Assembly: GCA_028716085.1 (NCBI GenBank)
Contig: JAQUQM010000011.1
Coordinates: 1 to 34,011, forward strand
Direction: 5' to 3'
Source of the DNA: Dehalococcoidia bacterium
GTDB taxonomy: Bacteria > Chloroflexota > Dehalococcoidia > GIF9 > UBA5629
DNA length: 34,011 nt
Below, one piece after another: positions 1-9,755 of this stretch. A program made the position numbers and the translations under genes. Each line of letters starts with the position of its first letter. Position 1 is the stretch's first letter. A model generated the notes under the pieces. It made no database searches and had not been told where the DNA came from. It saw only the letters and a list, made by a program, of their open reading frames with translations.

Positions 1-1
1 G

Positions 2-1444
2 CTTTCCGAAGTTTACACTACTACGGGACTGCAAAGCGACAATCAGTCGAAGGATCATGTAGATATTTTCTATCTGGACAGCCCGGGTATCTCATGTTCG
101 GCCAGACTGAACAGCGTCGCAGAAAATACCACTATAAAAGTACAGTGGATTTATATTAAAGGTGATATGGCAAAGCAGGAAAAACCGCTTATCCTGGAAG
201 AGACTATTGAATGCAGCAACGACGGTTACCTCGGATTTACCTGGATAGCCCCCCCATCAGGCTACATAGCAGGAGATTATAAAATAGTGATCTACTTGAA
301 TGGGAATCAACAGGCCTCCAAACCGTTCACTATTAAAAAGGACACCTCGGTGCAGCTTCCCCGGATCAATGATTTCTCAGCTACACCACTTGCCCTTGTA
401 GAAGGCCGGCAGATGATACTCAGCTGGAACGTGACAGGCGCAGGCAGGGTAAACATCCAGCCGTCCGTGGGCGATGTCTTATCCGAAGGCAGCATTAACC
501 TGACACCTTCAAAAGACACCATCTATACGATCCGGGCTATAAACAGGCGAGGTACAAGCTCGAGTACACAGAGCATCCAAGTATCCCACGTATCCGGGCC
601 AAAACCCGACCTGATCATTACGGATTTCTGGACCAGCGGCAACGTAATATCCTACCGGATTAAGAACATAGGGGACACCGTGTCCTGCGGTTGCCATAGC
701 TGCCTGTATAAAAACGATTCGCCTGAAGCAGAAGTATACGTGATGCCCCTGGCGCCGGGTGAGGAGAGGGCAGAAGCCTTTTTAAATTATCATTTCTCCC
801 CACGTTACTCCTCACTTGCCGGTGGGGCCACATCATCGGAGACCGGCACGGACGCTATCAATATCATGATATGCGCCAACAACGATAAAAGCTGCGCGGA
901 GAACAATGCGGAAAACAATTGCCTGGACTATAATTTCGGCCCCCTGTCCAGGCTGAGCTTTACCCGCTATGCAAGCTCGGCGGATTGGCAATCCAATACC
1001 GGCGAGCTTAAATGGCCTATGTTCAAAAGCGACAGGGATGGATGGGTGGGGGTTGTTAGCGCTGATAATTCAATCCGCATGAACCCGCCACGCATCAAAG
1101 ACGGCTGGATTCAGGGTACATTCGGTATACCCTCCGAGGTCTCACATGCACTGCAGTCTTATACCATTCCCCATAAAGCCAGATTCAGCGCCAGGGTGGG
1201 CCTTACTGCGGACACACCTGTTTCCGCCAGTGCAAAATTTACTTTTGGAATTATCGGCGACAACTTTACAACTTATTTTCAGCCTGTCACAGTTAAAGCC
1301 GGCAACCAGATGCAGAATTATGAGGTTGATTTCTATCAATTGGCCGGCAGACAGGTGAAGTTCATTTTCAGGGTGGAATCCAGTGATCCTCTTTTTCCGG
1401 GTAGTGCTGCGTGGATAGAGCCCCTTCTGTATCAAGAAAGATAA
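2..1444 (+). CDS. Exported CARDB/Ig-like multidomain protein, 5' partial
   Basis: The frame is open from the first full codon at base 2, so the gene starts before the window; an internal ATG at 167 is not the true start. The visible 480 residues form a chain of beta-sandwich modules. First comes a segment ending in a 'GDYKIVIYLNGNQQASKPFTIK' type strand pair (about bases 2-330). An Ig-like domain follows (about 345-580). Next is a CARDB-like domain with 'PDLIITDFW' and a 'LAPGEERAEA' strand (about 605-800). The last part is a jelly-roll-like region without recognisable motifs. No catalytic motif is visible, so an adhesive or scaffolding role at the cell surface is inferred from the modules. 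The gene overlaps the next one by 34 bases, which suggests co-expression. The signal peptide, if any, lies outside the window. Function is not known. Confidence 0.75.
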   Translation, partial: LSEVYTTTGLQSDNQSKDHVDIFYLDSPGISCSARLNSVAENTTIKVQWIYIKGDMAKQEKPLILEETIECSNDGYLGFTWIAPPSGYIAGDYKIVIYLNGNQQASKPFTIKKDTSVQLPRINDFSATPLALVEGRQMILSWNVTGAGRVNIQPSVGDVLSEGSINLTPSKDTIYTIRAINRRGTSSSTQSIQVSHVSGPKPDLIITDFWTSGNVISYRIKNIGDTVSCGCHSCLYKNDSPEAEVYVMPLAPGEERAEAFLNYHFSPRYSSLAGGATSSETGTDAINIMICANNDKSCAENNAENNCLDYNFGPLSRLSFTRYASSADWQSNTGELKWPMFKSDRDGWVGVVSADNSIRMNPPRIKDGWIQGTFGIPSEVSHALQSYTIPHKARFSARVGLTADTPVSASAKFTFGIIGDNFTTYFQPVTVKAGNQMQNYEVDFYQLAGRQVKFIFRVESSDPLFPGSAAWIEPLLYQER

Positions 1445-4400
1445 GGCTCAAATTAAAAGCGCCTGCTGTCAGTCTGTTACTGGCTATAGCGCTCGTTTTA
1501 CTTTCCTTTCCCCAGGAAACCGTCTTCGCCAGGACACCTTCAACATGTGTATTAAAATGGGATATTATTAATACACCCGGGGGCTTCCCGGAGAGAAATG
1601 ATATTTTGCTTCATAGCGAGATAAATGAGATCGTCGTCTCGGCTGATAGCAAAACAATTTATGCAATTGATATCCCCAACGCCAGCGCCGGACCTGCTGT
1701 TTTCACCGGAATATGGCGCAGTACTAACGCAGGTATCTCCTGGAGCCCGAGGCCTGCCCGATGGCTCACGCAAGCAATGCCTGCACCCGTATATCCTATA
1801 GCAGATGTAGCCGTAGCGCCGGATGACCCTAATTTCATCGCGGTTGTCTGCGCCGATGCGCCTGCTGTACATCGTCGCGAGGTCTATCTTTCACAGGACG
1901 GCGGAGTCAACTGGACCTACAGCGGACCTGTACCCTGGTTGTATGGGCCCAATGAGCAGATAGGCGATATAGCCGTATCACCGGTATATACTTATCAGAA
2001 CAATAAAACACGCGATATTATCATCGGCAGCCGTGTCCCCGCCAACGGTCTGTCCCAGGGTGAGATTTATATCCGCAGTTACCCCGGCATCGCCGGATGG
2101 AAGGCGCAGGGATGCAATTCGGGAGATATCATTACTTTAGCGCTTTCGCCAGGCTATATAGAGGATTCAACGCTGGTCGTCATGGCCTGCACTACCCAAC
2201 GTACCTATATACACACCGGTAATCACGATATTGCAGGCAACAGCTGTTACTGGAATGCATATCAGGGCTGGCCTGTGGAGCTTTGTACCCCTGACCAGGC
2301 AAGTGGAATCACAAGTGGCGAAAACCTGATCATCACGGGCAATCTGGCTCTGCCCTCCGACTTCAACGTAGGCTTGGCGGAAAAGCGGATTGTTTTCGCA
2401 GCCTATGATTCTAACGGTTTATCCCGTGGTCCCACGCAGACGCTTGATGATGTTTATCGCCTTAACGATACCATAGTAACTCGCCTGAAAATGCCCGGCT
2501 ACGGAAGCAATCCGAGGATCAGCTCCATCGCATATAGCGGGACAACAAAGATGGGTAAACTACTGGCTGGTTGCGTCCGGGCCGATGCTACAACAGCAGT
2601 AACCACCATTTGGTTTACCGATAGCCCGCTGTCCCAGTGCACTGTCTGGACTAAGCCCTTAAAAGCTCCTACCGGTGGTTACCTTGCCGGACCGGGCAAC
2701 GGTTTTGCTAATGCGAAACTGGCTTGGTCCGACGATGGAGAAACTGCATTCTGCGGTACCGGCTGGGGCAACAGAGATACACCGGCGAAATGGGCCAGCC
2801 TCGCTGATCCTTCATGGAATAGCCAGTCAATGGATGAATCCGCCTTTTCCTCCAGCACAGACAATAGTGTTTCCTGGAACCAGCTTGGTATGATCGATAC
2901 GGCAATCAACCGCTTCAGATCGGTCTCTGCTTCAGCCGATGGCAAAACGCTTTATATATCATCGGTTAATGATACCGGCCTGGACAGCACCTGGCGCAGC
3001 CGTAGCAACATCCTGGGTGACATCTGGCAACGCGTCCACTGTACTGATTGCAATTTACCTGTGTTGAAGCTGGCACCGGATAAAAATGACGGGACATGCG
3101 TTTTCATCGGCAGCCAGGGCACCACCCGGGTGACGAATTCGCGTGATGGCGGACAGACCTGGCAGGATTGCCTGCCAGGCACTATGGTTCAGGACATCGC
3201 CGCGGGCAGTAGCAATGAGCTTTTTGTATTGCAGGACGCAGGCCTGGTAAGGCGCGGCCGGTATAATGCCGCCGCCTGGCAGTGGGATAAATTTACGGAT
3301 ACGGAGCTGTCGCCTGCGCATACTATAGCAGCTCAAGGCAGCAATCTTCTGGTAGGAGCCGCAGTGGGGCAGAGTTATCCCGCCGCGTATTCCCTTGACG
3401 GCGGCAATAACTGGGTCAAAATCGCAGAGTACGCTCCGGGGAACGGCAATAAACATGCGGCTTTCGATGTAGATTTTAAGGATAATCACCTTATCTACCT
3501 GGCCGACGATGCTGGCGGGCTTTATCGCTGGGCTATAACCACCAGCCATCGCTGGGATGATATGGCGCCACCCGATGTCAGCTATTATGGTATAGCGGCA
3601 GGAACGTGGGGAATATTATATGCCGCATATAGCCCGCTGACCAGCGGTGTCAGCCGCACATTATATTCACACAGCGGCATCCCCAAGATAGGACCTTCAT
3701 GGGACTCTTTAAGGACGGGATTGGCTGCGGGAGTTCTTTTCAGGCTCGAGCCTAACGCCATAGTGCTGGCAGACGAAACTGTCTGGGCTATCGATGCACG
3801 CGATTATAATGTGACTCTAGGCATAGGTTGCCTCTGGGCTTTCCATGATCCGCTTGCCACGCGTTCCCCATGGCTTATTTCCCCGAAGAACAATAACATC
3901 ACAGGTTCCGATCCCGTTACAGGCAGGAACGCCCAGGTTGATCTTAAATGGGAGCAGCTTTCCCTTGCCGATGCCTATGAGATCGAAGTGGGCAAAGACA
4001 ATTTTTTCGATCTGTTGATTGCCGCGGCTGAGCCTGCCGCTAATCCCTTCTATAGCCCGGCTGATGTAACCTATCCCGCCTATTACATAACAGACGGGGC
4101 CCTGCCGGAGGCAGGACGAAGCTACTGGTGGCGTGTACGCGTCAGGCGGGCGGCTACAGGTCAGGTCATTCGCAGCCGCTGGTCGCGCGGCTTCAGTTTC
4201 AGCATTAAACCCGGCTACCCCGTCGTCGCGCCCTCCTATCCGGGAATACAACCGCTGCAACCGTGTCATGAAGCCTGCCAGGTGCCTGTTTACCCCATGG
4301 CATTCTCCTGGACACCGATGCGGGATACAACCTCTTACCGCTTCATACTGGCTGGCGATCCTGAACTGGCCAACCCTATTGTAGATGAAACCGTCCGCAG

Positions 4401-4656
4401 TACCTCATATAAGTTTGACGGCCGGCTCAATTACAGGACGGCTTATTTCTGGCAGGTTACTCCTCTTGATCCGGTGCCAGGCGATCCCAGTCCCGTATTC
4501 AGTTTTAACTCTCTGGATAGTCCGCCGTTGTTCGAGCCGCAAACCAGGGAACAAGGACTGGCCTGGGTATATGTACTGATGATTGTAAACGCTTTCGTCT
4601 TCCTCTTCTTTGCCGCCGTGGTGATCATCAAAGACCTCCGCCGACGTTCCGATTGA
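1411..4656 (+). CDS. Membrane-anchored Asp-box beta-propeller surface protein
   Basis: This 1081-residue protein starts at GTG 1411, the first start after an in-frame TAG at 1402, and overlaps the upstream gene by 34 bases. No clear Shine-Dalgarno site is seen, so coupling is likely. Residues 1-40 are a signal peptide: basic n-region, then a hydrophobic core around 19-33 ending 'TVFA'. Asp-box motifs (S-x-D-x-G-x-x-W) recur at about residues 104 (STNAGISW), 161 (SQDGGVNW), 481 (STDNSVSW), 577 (SRDGGQTW) and 660 (SLDGGNNW), the mark of BNR/sialidase-type beta-propellers. Two fibronectin-like sandwiches follow (about 815-930 and 945-1030). A transmembrane helix near 1050-1073 is followed by a KDLRRR stop-transfer tail. 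It is thus an extracytoplasmic type I protein. Sialidase catalytic residues were not recognised, so a binding or structural role is as likely as an enzyme. Confidence 0.85.
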   Translation: MDRAPSVSRKIRLKLKAPAVSLLLAIALVLLSFPQETVFARTPSTCVLKWDIINTPGGFPERNDILLHSEINEIVVSADSKTIYAIDIPNASAGPAVFTGIWRSTNAGISWSPRPARWLTQAMPAPVYPIADVAVAPDDPNFIAVVCADAPAVHRREVYLSQDGGVNWTYSGPVPWLYGPNEQIGDIAVSPVYTYQNNKTRDIIIGSRVPANGLSQGEIYIRSYPGIAGWKAQGCNSGDIITLALSPGYIEDSTLVVMACTTQRTYIHTGNHDIAGNSCYWNAYQGWPVELCTPDQASGITSGENLIITGNLALPSDFNVGLAEKRIVFAAYDSNGLSRGPTQTLDDVYRLNDTIVTRLKMPGYGSNPRISSIAYSGTTKMGKLLAGCVRADATTAVTTIWFTDSPLSQCTVWTKPLKAPTGGYLAGPGNGFANAKLAWSDDGETAFCGTGWGNRDTPAKWASLADPSWNSQSMDESAFSSSTDNSVSWNQLGMIDTAINRFRSVSASADGKTLYISSVNDTGLDSTWRSRSNILGDIWQRVHCTDCNLPVLKLAPDKNDGTCVFIGSQGTTRVTNSRDGGQTWQDCLPGTMVQDIAAGSSNELFVLQDAGLVRRGRYNAAAWQWDKFTDTELSPAHTIAAQGSNLLVGAAVGQSYPAAYSLDGGNNWVKIAEYAPGNGNKHAAFDVDFKDNHLIYLADDAGGLYRWAITTSHRWDDMAPPDVSYYGIAAGTWGILYAAYSPLTSGVSRTLYSHSGIPKIGPSWDSLRTGLAAGVLFRLEPNAIVLADETVWAIDARDYNVTLGIGCLWAFHDPLATRSPWLISPKNNNITGSDPVTGRNAQVDLKWEQLSLADAYEIEVGKDNFFDLLIAAAEPAANPFYSPADVTYPAYYITDGALPEAGRSYWWRVRVRRAATGQVIRSRWSRGFSFSIKPGYPVVAPSYPGIQPLQPCHEACQVPVYPMAFSWTPMRDTTSYRFILAGDPELANPIVDETVRSTSYKFDGRLNYRTAYFWQVTPLDPVPGDPSPVFSFNSLDSPPLFEPQTREQGLAWVYVLMIVNAFVFLFFAAVVIIKDLRRRSD

Positions 4657-4663
4657 ACCTGCT

Positions 4664-4693
4664 CTGCACATGTTGTTTTAGAACAATGTGCAG
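4664..4693 (+). terminator. Imperfect hairpin after the Asp-box gene
   Basis: The arms CTGCACATGTTGTT and AACAATGTGCAG pair over about 12 bp with one bulged G and a short loop, starting 8 bases after the stop codon at 4656. No T-run follows, so this is not a textbook intrinsic terminator. It may still end or protect the transcript of the two surface-protein genes. Confidence 0.4.
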
Positions 4694-4713
4694 TCCTTCG
4701 CACACAAACTGAT

Positions 4714-4736
4714 CCCTTTCCCTCGAGAGGAAAGGG
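4714..4736 (+). repeat. Inverted repeat CCCTTTCC/GGAAAGGG
   Basis: A perfect 8-bp inverted repeat with a 7-base centre (CTCGAGA) lies between the surface-protein genes and the tRNA promoter. A T-tract is missing. It could be a second hairpin of a tandem terminator or a protein site; the sequence does not decide. Confidence 0.35.
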
Positions 4737-4757
4737 TAAAGGATAGGATGAGAAATA

Positions 4758-4766
4758 TGCTATAAT
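4758..4766 (+). promoter_or_regulatory. Extended -10 promoter of tRNA-His
   Basis: TGCTATAAT is a perfect extended -10 element (TGnTATAAT). It lies 13 bases before the G(-1) residue of the tRNA, so transcription would start about 6 bases upstream of the mature end. No good -35 hexamer is seen at 16-18 bp, as expected for an extended -10 promoter. Confidence 0.65.
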
Positions 4767-4778
4767 GTCGTCCGTTGT

Positions 4779-4856
4779 GGTGAGTGTTGCCCAGAGGCCG
4801 AAGGCGCCAGGTTGTGGCCCTGGAGAACGAGGGTTCGAATCCCTCCACTCACCCCA
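4779..4856 (+). tRNA. tRNA-His (anticodon GTG)
   Basis: The cloverleaf is complete. The acceptor stem GTGAGTG pairs with CACTCAC without mismatch. The anticodon stem CCAGG/CCTGG encloses the loop TTGTGGC, giving anticodon GTG. The T-arm GAGGG/CCCTC encloses TTCGAAT, and the variable loop is the short AGAAC. The identity is confirmed by the extra G at -1 (base 4779) opposite discriminator C (4853), the histidine hallmark. The CCA end is encoded at 4854-4856. An extended -10 promoter stands just upstream. Confidence 0.95.
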
Positions 4857-4917
4857 CCAGTAACTTCAGCTTCGGCGCATAAAACAGCCGGTTTTGGTAT
4901 TATTTCGTATCACTGTC

Positions 4918-7900
4918 CTAACCTATGACATCCTGCACTGCTCTTTGCAGCTCTTCAATGGTATACGGCTTGGCAACCATCCCACTGAATCCATGTCCCC
5001 TGTAGTCGGCCATAATTGCTTCATCGGCATACCCGCTGGCTACGATCGCTTTGACCCCGGGATCAATTTTAAGCAGCGCCTTAATTGTCTCCTCGCCTCC
5101 CATACCACCCGGTATGGTCAGGTCCAGGATGACCACTGTAAAGGGTCGGCCTGATTCCAGGGCTGCTTTATACAGCTTAACCGTCTCGGCGCCATTAGCG
5201 GCAAACTTGATATCGTTATAGCCTATACGCTTAAGTATATGGCCGGTCACCTCTCTTACCTCTTTCTCGTCATCCATGACCAGTATCCTCGCCTTGCCCG
5301 CAGGTTTGATTTCCTCTTTTTGATCCTGCTTCGGTGCAGATGTTGCCATGGAAGCAGGCAGGTAGAGGTAAAAGGTCGCACCCGAACCGAGCACTGATTC
5401 AACGCTGAGATGGCCACCGTGATTGCGTGCTATGGAGAAGGAGGTGGCCAGCCCCAGACCACTGCCCCTCTGTTTGGTGGTGAAAAATGGATCGAATATC
5501 CTGTCCAGGTGCTCTGCAGATATCCCGCTGCCGTGGTCAGTCACGGCAATCCTTATATAGTTCCCTTCCTTGAGCGGCAGCCCCCTTCCCAGGCTCTGTG
5601 TTTCACTGAGCACCATGTTTTCAGCTACAAGTTCTATGGTTCCGCCCGTGGGCATGGCCTGCTGGGCATTGATAACCAGGTTATGCACGACCTGGCTTAT
5701 TTGCCCTGCGTCAATCTCGGCATGCCAGAGGTGAGGCACCATAGAGAAATGACATTTTACGTTGGAACCATGCAGGGCAAACCTGGCCGTATCTCTAAGG
5801 AGTTCATCCAGGGAAGATAATTTCTTGACCGGTGCTCCGCCCCTGGAGAAGGTGAGCAGTTGCCCGGTCAGGTCCTTGGCCCGCAGCAATGCCTTCTGCG
5901 CTTCTTCCAATCTCTCATGGACTTCACTTCCGGCCCGTACTTCCATACCTGCAAGGCTGACATTGCCCATCACCGCGGTCAGGATGTTATTAAAATCGTG
6001 GGCGATGCCGCCGGCCAGTACAGCGAGAGATTCCAATTTTGATGCCCTCTGCTGTTCCTTTTCAAGATGCATGCGGTCGGTGATATCTGTCATAAAATGC
6101 ATGGCTGCAGGCTTGCCCTCCCATGTAATCTGCACCGAAGTAAGCTCCACCCACCTGATATCTCCCGCCTTGAAGACAACTCGAAAAGTGAACTTATCGG
6201 GAACTTCTATTCCTTTTAAACGCTGAAGATAGCGCTCGGTCGCCCTTGGGCGATCATCTGGATGAATAAACTCGAAAAAAGACTTTGAGGTGAGCTCTTC
6301 CTCCGAATAGCCGCTGAACATTGAAGCCCTTTTATTGGCAAATTTGAGCATGCCGTCAACAACTATAAAGATGGACTCCCGGGCGTTCTCGACGACCATT
6401 CGGTACTTCTCCTCGCTTTCCCTTAGCGAATATTCGATGCGCTTACGGTCGGAGATGTCCCGGGCCTCGCCCAGGATGGATACGAGCTTGCCGCTCGGAT
6501 CCCGTATTACACTAAACTTGTTTTCCGCCCACGCGGTGGTACCGTCCTTGCAGTAATACTCAAGCTCTAAGGTACGAACAGGGTTGTAGTCAGGGTCCGC
6601 CTCAATCCTAGGCAACTCTGTTAAAAACATCTCGTATGCCGATTTTAGCGACTCCGGTGTCAGGTTCTGCTCCAGCGGTAGATCCATAATCTCCTGCGCA
6701 GTGAATCCACGTATCTTTTCTATGGAAGCGCTGTGATATGTGGTCTTAAGGTTCATATCCATCAGCCACACTGAGTCCGTCGTGTGCTCCGACAGCAAGC
6801 GATACTGCGCTTCTCTCTCCCTCAGTGCATCCTCCGTCTTCTTACGTTCGCTGATATCTCGAGCCTCTCCCAGGATGGACACCGGTCTACCATTATCATC
6901 CCGTATTACACTGAACTTGTTTTCCGACCAAATAGTTGTACCGTCTTTACGATAAACCTCAAGCTCCAAAGTTATCACAGGATTGTAGTCCGGGTCAGAC
7001 TCAACTATGGGTATCTGTTTAAAAAACACTTCAGCCGCTGATTTGAGTGATTCCGGTGTGATGCGTTTCTCAAACGGCAGTTCTGTTAGCTCCTGTTGCG
7101 TGAAGCCGGTGAGTTTTTCCGCGGAGGGACTCTGGTACGTGGGCTTAAGGTCCATATCCATCAGCCAAATAAAGTCCGTTGTGTGTTCAGATAACAGGCG
7201 GTATTGCTCCTCTCTCTCCTTCAGCGCAGCTTCTACCCGCTTGCGTTGGGTGATGTCCCAGACTTCGCCCAGGACGGATACGGGCTTTCCGCTCGGGTCC
7301 CGTATGATGCTGAATTTACTTTCCGTCCATATGGTGCTTCCGTCCTTACAATAATACTCAAGCTCTAATGTACGGACAGGATTATAGGCGGGGTTGGCTG
7401 CCACCCTGGGTAGCTCCTCTAAAAACAACTCGGATGTTAATTTGAGCGATTCCGGGGGCATATGCTTCTCCAGCGGCATATTGAATGCCTCCAGAGGCGT
7501 GAAGCCGCGCATTTTTTCTATCGATGGGCTTACATAAATAGGTTTCAGATCCATATCCATCAGCGTTACACCGTCTGCCATATGCTCCGACAGCAGCCGG
7601 TATCGCGCCTCGCTCTCCACAAGGGCGGACTCAACGTTCTTCCGTATGGAGATATCTCTCACAAAGGCCAGCACGAATTTCTCGCCTTCCCACTGCACAA
7701 CGCTGGTGCTGATCTCTACAGGCACACGGCGACCGTCCTTTCTGATCAGTTCAAACTCATCAGGACCGCTTGATTTGCCCTTAGCATTATCCTGGAATAT
7801 CTCTATAGCCCTGGCAACGCTGCTTTCGGAAAGTATATTCACCTCCAGATAGTTCCTGCCAAGAATCTCTTCACGCCCGTAACCTATTATCTCCTCGCAC

Positions 7901-8082
7901 CTGTGGTTACCGTAGAGGAAGTTGCCTGCGAGGTCGTATATATAGACGCCTTCCGGAGCATTCTCCAGCAAGGCGTTCATGTACGCCCCACCCTCCCTTA
8001 GCACGTGCTCCTCCTGTTTGTTCTGGGCGCTATCTATAGATGACTTGACAGATTCCTTTTTAGCAGGCTTCTTTGTGACCAT
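4918..8082 (-). CDS. Hybrid sensor histidine kinase with five PAS domains and a C-terminal receiver
   Basis: This is a 1054-residue signalling kinase. Five PAS domains lie at about 34-150, 154-280, 288-412, 422-545 and 553-670, most followed by PAC-like 'DIS.RK' linkers. The HisKA dimerisation helix carries the phospho-accepting His695 in [10 protein letters not shown]. The ATPase domain shows the N-box (N801/N805), DHGSGI (849-854), DPFFTTK (864-870) and GSGLGL (873-878). A receiver follows, with acidic pair D937/D938, phospho-acceptor D987 and K1038. No transmembrane segment or signal peptide is visible, so it is probably cytoplasmic and senses through its PAS domains; no ligand can be named. 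The start at 8082 has an AAAGGAG ribosome site 8 bases upstream. No partner regulator is adjacent. PAS domains 2-4 are close copies of each other. Confidence 0.95.
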   Translation of the reverse strand: MVTKKPAKKESVKSSIDSAQNKQEEHVLREGGAYMNALLENAPEGVYIYDLAGNFLYGNHRCEEIIGYGREEILGRNYLEVNILSESSVARAIEIFQDNAKGKSSGPDEFELIRKDGRRVPVEISTSVVQWEGEKFVLAFVRDISIRKNVESALVESEARYRLLSEHMADGVTLMDMDLKPIYVSPSIEKMRGFTPLEAFNMPLEKHMPPESLKLTSELFLEELPRVAANPAYNPVRTLELEYYCKDGSTIWTESKFSIIRDPSGKPVSVLGEVWDITQRKRVEAALKEREEQYRLLSEHTTDFIWLMDMDLKPTYQSPSAEKLTGFTQQELTELPFEKRITPESLKSAAEVFFKQIPIVESDPDYNPVITLELEVYRKDGTTIWSENKFSVIRDDNGRPVSILGEARDISERKKTEDALREREAQYRLLSEHTTDSVWLMDMNLKTTYHSASIEKIRGFTAQEIMDLPLEQNLTPESLKSAYEMFLTELPRIEADPDYNPVRTLELEYYCKDGTTAWAENKFSVIRDPSGKLVSILGEARDISDRKRIEYSLRESEEKYRMVVENARESIFIVVDGMLKFANKRASMFSGYSEEELTSKSFFEFIHPDDRPRATERYLQRLKGIEVPDKFTFRVVFKAGDIRWVELTSVQITWEGKPAAMHFMTDITDRMHLEKEQQRASKLESLAVLAGGIAHDFNNILTAVMGNVSLAGMEVRAGSEVHERLEEAQKALLRAKDLTGQLLTFSRGGAPVKKLSSLDELLRDTARFALHGSNVKCHFSMVPHLWHAEIDAGQISQVVHNLVINAQQAMPTGGTIELVAENMVLSETQSLGRGLPLKEGNYIRIAVTDHGSGISAEHLDRIFDPFFTTKQRGSGLGLATSFSIARNHGGHLSVESVLGSGATFYLYLPASMATSAPKQDQKEEIKPAGKARILVMDDEKEVREVTGHILKRIGYNDIKFAANGAETVKLYKAALESGRPFTVVILDLTIPGGMGGEETIKALLKIDPGVKAIVASGYADEAIMADYRGHGFSGMVAKPYTIEELQRAVQDVIG
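6406..7602 (-). repeat. Three tandem 399-bp PAS-encoding repeat units
   Basis: Within the hybrid kinase the block beginning YRLLSEH recurs at residues 161, 294 and 427, and the related YRMVVEN begins at 560. The spacing is exactly 133 residues (399 bp) each time. All three units share the blocks LMDM.LK, YNPV.TLELE, KDG(T/S)T.W and FS(V/I)IRD, and the DNA of the unit ends is also visibly similar. This points to internal duplication followed by modest divergence. Confidence 0.8.
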
Positions 8083-8191
8083 TTAAGGTACTCCTTTCGC
8101 CAAGAAAGTAGCTTACTTCATCCTGCATCCTCGTTGTCAATTCAAATACTACGGTAATTTTTGCCGGTTCTAATTAATTTTTGTAATAAAT

Positions 8192-8197
8192 AGTATA
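8192..8197 (-). promoter_or_regulatory. Candidate -10 box for the hybrid kinase gene
   Basis: Read on the minus strand, ATTATACT gives a -10-like TATACT about 110 bases before the kinase start. No convincing -35 hexamer is found at the right distance. A perfect 10-bp palindrome, CTGATATCAG (8208-8217), lies in the would-be spacer and might be a regulator site. This is a weak call. Confidence 0.3.
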
Positions 8198-8291
8198 ATC
8201 CATCCTTCTGATATCAGTAAGTTGAAGGTCGAAATACGAGATGATGAAGTCTAAGTACGGTTACGCTTAACCACAGTAATATTCGAAAAGA

Positions 8292-8320
8292 AAAAGCCGG
8301 CGGCCTTTGCCCCGGCTTTT
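8292..8320 (-). terminator. Intrinsic terminator after the nitronate monooxygenase-like gene
   Basis: Arms AAAAGCCGG and CCGGCTTTT form a 9-bp stem around an 11-base loop, about 27 bases past the stop codon at 8347. On the minus strand the stem runs into a T-rich tail (TTTTTCTTTTC). It separates the minus-strand flavoprotein gene from the kinase gene downstream, so these two are separate units. Confidence 0.8.
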
Positions 8321-8346
8321 CCTGTCAGAATAATCTGGTTTAAATT

Positions 8347-9456
8347 CTATGCCACAAGCTTTGAAGCATTCCTCAGTATACCTTCAGCTTCTTTGACCAT
8401 TTGCTGCACCAGATCGTTTACTTTGGGCATATCTTTAATCCTCTGGGCCGCTTCACCGGCTGCCATCATGGCTTTTTCTTTATTCCCCTCAAAGACGGCT
8501 TTTATGGATTCAATCTCATATTGTATTAAAGACATATCGATTGTGCTGTAATCATCGGGGGCACCCAGGAAAACGCCGGGCGATTTCTGGAGAGTATTTT
8601 TGGCATGTTCACTGCTGCGGGGCGTCTTCAACCAACGGGCAGGCCCTACGAAGCCCCGTGCCACAAGGGTTGCCCTGTCATCAGATTCAACAACTCCCTC
8701 CTTCCAGATCTGGTGGAAATCGCTCTCCTGTGTTGCCAGGAAGCGGGTCCCCATCTGTGCACCGTCTGCACCCATCACCAGTGCTGCCGCCAGTGTCTTA
8801 CCATCGCAGAATCCACCGGCACCTACAACCAGTGTATCTTTGTCAGATACTGTCTCCACTACAGCTGGAAGCAGAATCATTGAGTGTACCGGCTCCCACG
8901 AGGTATGGAAACCGCCTTCATGGCCGGAAGCTACTATCACATCGACACCGGCTTTCTTACATCGTATAGCTCCTTTGACCGAGGGCACAACGTGTATCCA
9001 GGTGAATCCCGCTCCCTTAATTTTGTCCTTCCAGCCCATGGGATCGCCGGCAGACGTAAAGATTACCTTGAAATGCTTCTTCATGTCGGGATTCTCTTCA
9101 CGCACCCTGATGGCCGTATCAATCATGACGTGCGAATGTTTGAGGACTTCCGTTGAGACCATCACGTTGATGCCGAAAATACCGCCTTTATCTTTGACCA
9201 GCCTGTATGTACGTTTCAGCACCTTTTCCATAACCGTAGCCATATCATCGTCGAAGTTAGCCTCAGCAGTTTCCACGAAGGCTTTGTAAATCCAGGGCTG
9301 GTCATCTTTGTTAAAAACACCGCTTGTTGAAAGCAACCCAAGTACACCTGCATTTGCCGAAGCAACACAGAGATTGTTGTTGCTAAAGGGGCCCATCCCG
9401 GCCTGAATAATGGGATATTTAATCCCAATGAGGTCACATAATCTTGATTTAATCAT
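8347..9456 (-). CDS. Nitronate monooxygenase (2-nitropropane dioxygenase) family flavoprotein
   Basis: A 369-residue TIM-barrel FMN protein. Family marks are the N-terminal 'YPIIQAGMGPFSN' (14-26), ASGHEGGFH (176-184), the phosphate-binding GAGGFCDG (212-219) and GADGAQMGTRF (229-239). Members oxidise alkyl nitronates, but many remote homologues in anaerobes have no known substrate. FabK-type enoyl reductases share the fold; their usual EAGGH segment reads EGGFH here, so FabK is less likely. Start 9456 has GGAGTGG on the minus strand about 8 bases upstream. It stands alone between a divergent gene (9756) and its own terminator. The specific reaction is unproved. Confidence 0.85.
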   Translation of the reverse strand: MIKSRLCDLIGIKYPIIQAGMGPFSNNNLCVASANAGVLGLLSTSGVFNKDDQPWIYKAFVETAEANFDDDMATVMEKVLKRTYRLVKDKGGIFGINVMVSTEVLKHSHVMIDTAIRVREENPDMKKHFKVIFTSAGDPMGWKDKIKGAGFTWIHVVPSVKGAIRCKKAGVDVIVASGHEGGFHTSWEPVHSMILLPAVVETVSDKDTLVVGAGGFCDGKTLAAALVMGADGAQMGTRFLATQESDFHQIWKEGVVESDDRATLVARGFVGPARWLKTPRSSEHAKNTLQKSPGVFLGAPDDYSTIDMSLIQYEIESIKAVFEGNKEKAMMAAGEAAQRIKDMPKVNDLVQQMVKEAEGILRNASKLVA

Positions 9457-9673
9457 AGTAATACCACTCCATAATTTTTTATTGCTGTCTAGCGGATAAG
9501 AATCGGCCTTCTCGCCAAAGCATTATAGGTAACGCCATTATTATATGTCAAAAATTACGTAGTGACCGAGATATGCCGCAAAGTCGTTGAGATACGAGAA
9601 CTATCCATAGGGACAGGCAGACCTATCAAATCATTAAAACTGCAGGATTTATACCCATCAGTACAAACGCAAT

Positions 9674-9698
9674 CTCCAAGTTATCATCCCTCTTGGAG
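9674..9698. repeat. Inverted repeat in the divergent promoter region 9457-9755
   Basis: The 299-base gap between the divergent genes holds a perfect CTCCAAG/CTTGGAG repeat with an 11-base centre. It lies about 20 bases before a weak -10-like TATATT (9717-9722) that could serve the gene at 9756. The rest of the gap is AT-rich, with no further gene or RNA recognised. The repeat might be an operator or a leader hairpin. Confidence 0.35.
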
Positions 9699-9755
9699 TA
9701 GCGAGCGCTAATGCGGTATATTTAATAAGCACATGGTTAAGCATGGGTATCAGCA

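Noticed and set aside
4857-4917. Terminator between tRNA-His and the convergent kinase gene
   Set aside because: Only a 5-bp AAAAC/GTTTT pairing is present, too weak to call.
8600-9289. 229-residue plus-strand frame opposite the nitronate monooxygenase-like gene
   Set aside because: It is antisense to a well-supported enzyme and has no recognisable domain or ribosome site; it is a shadow.
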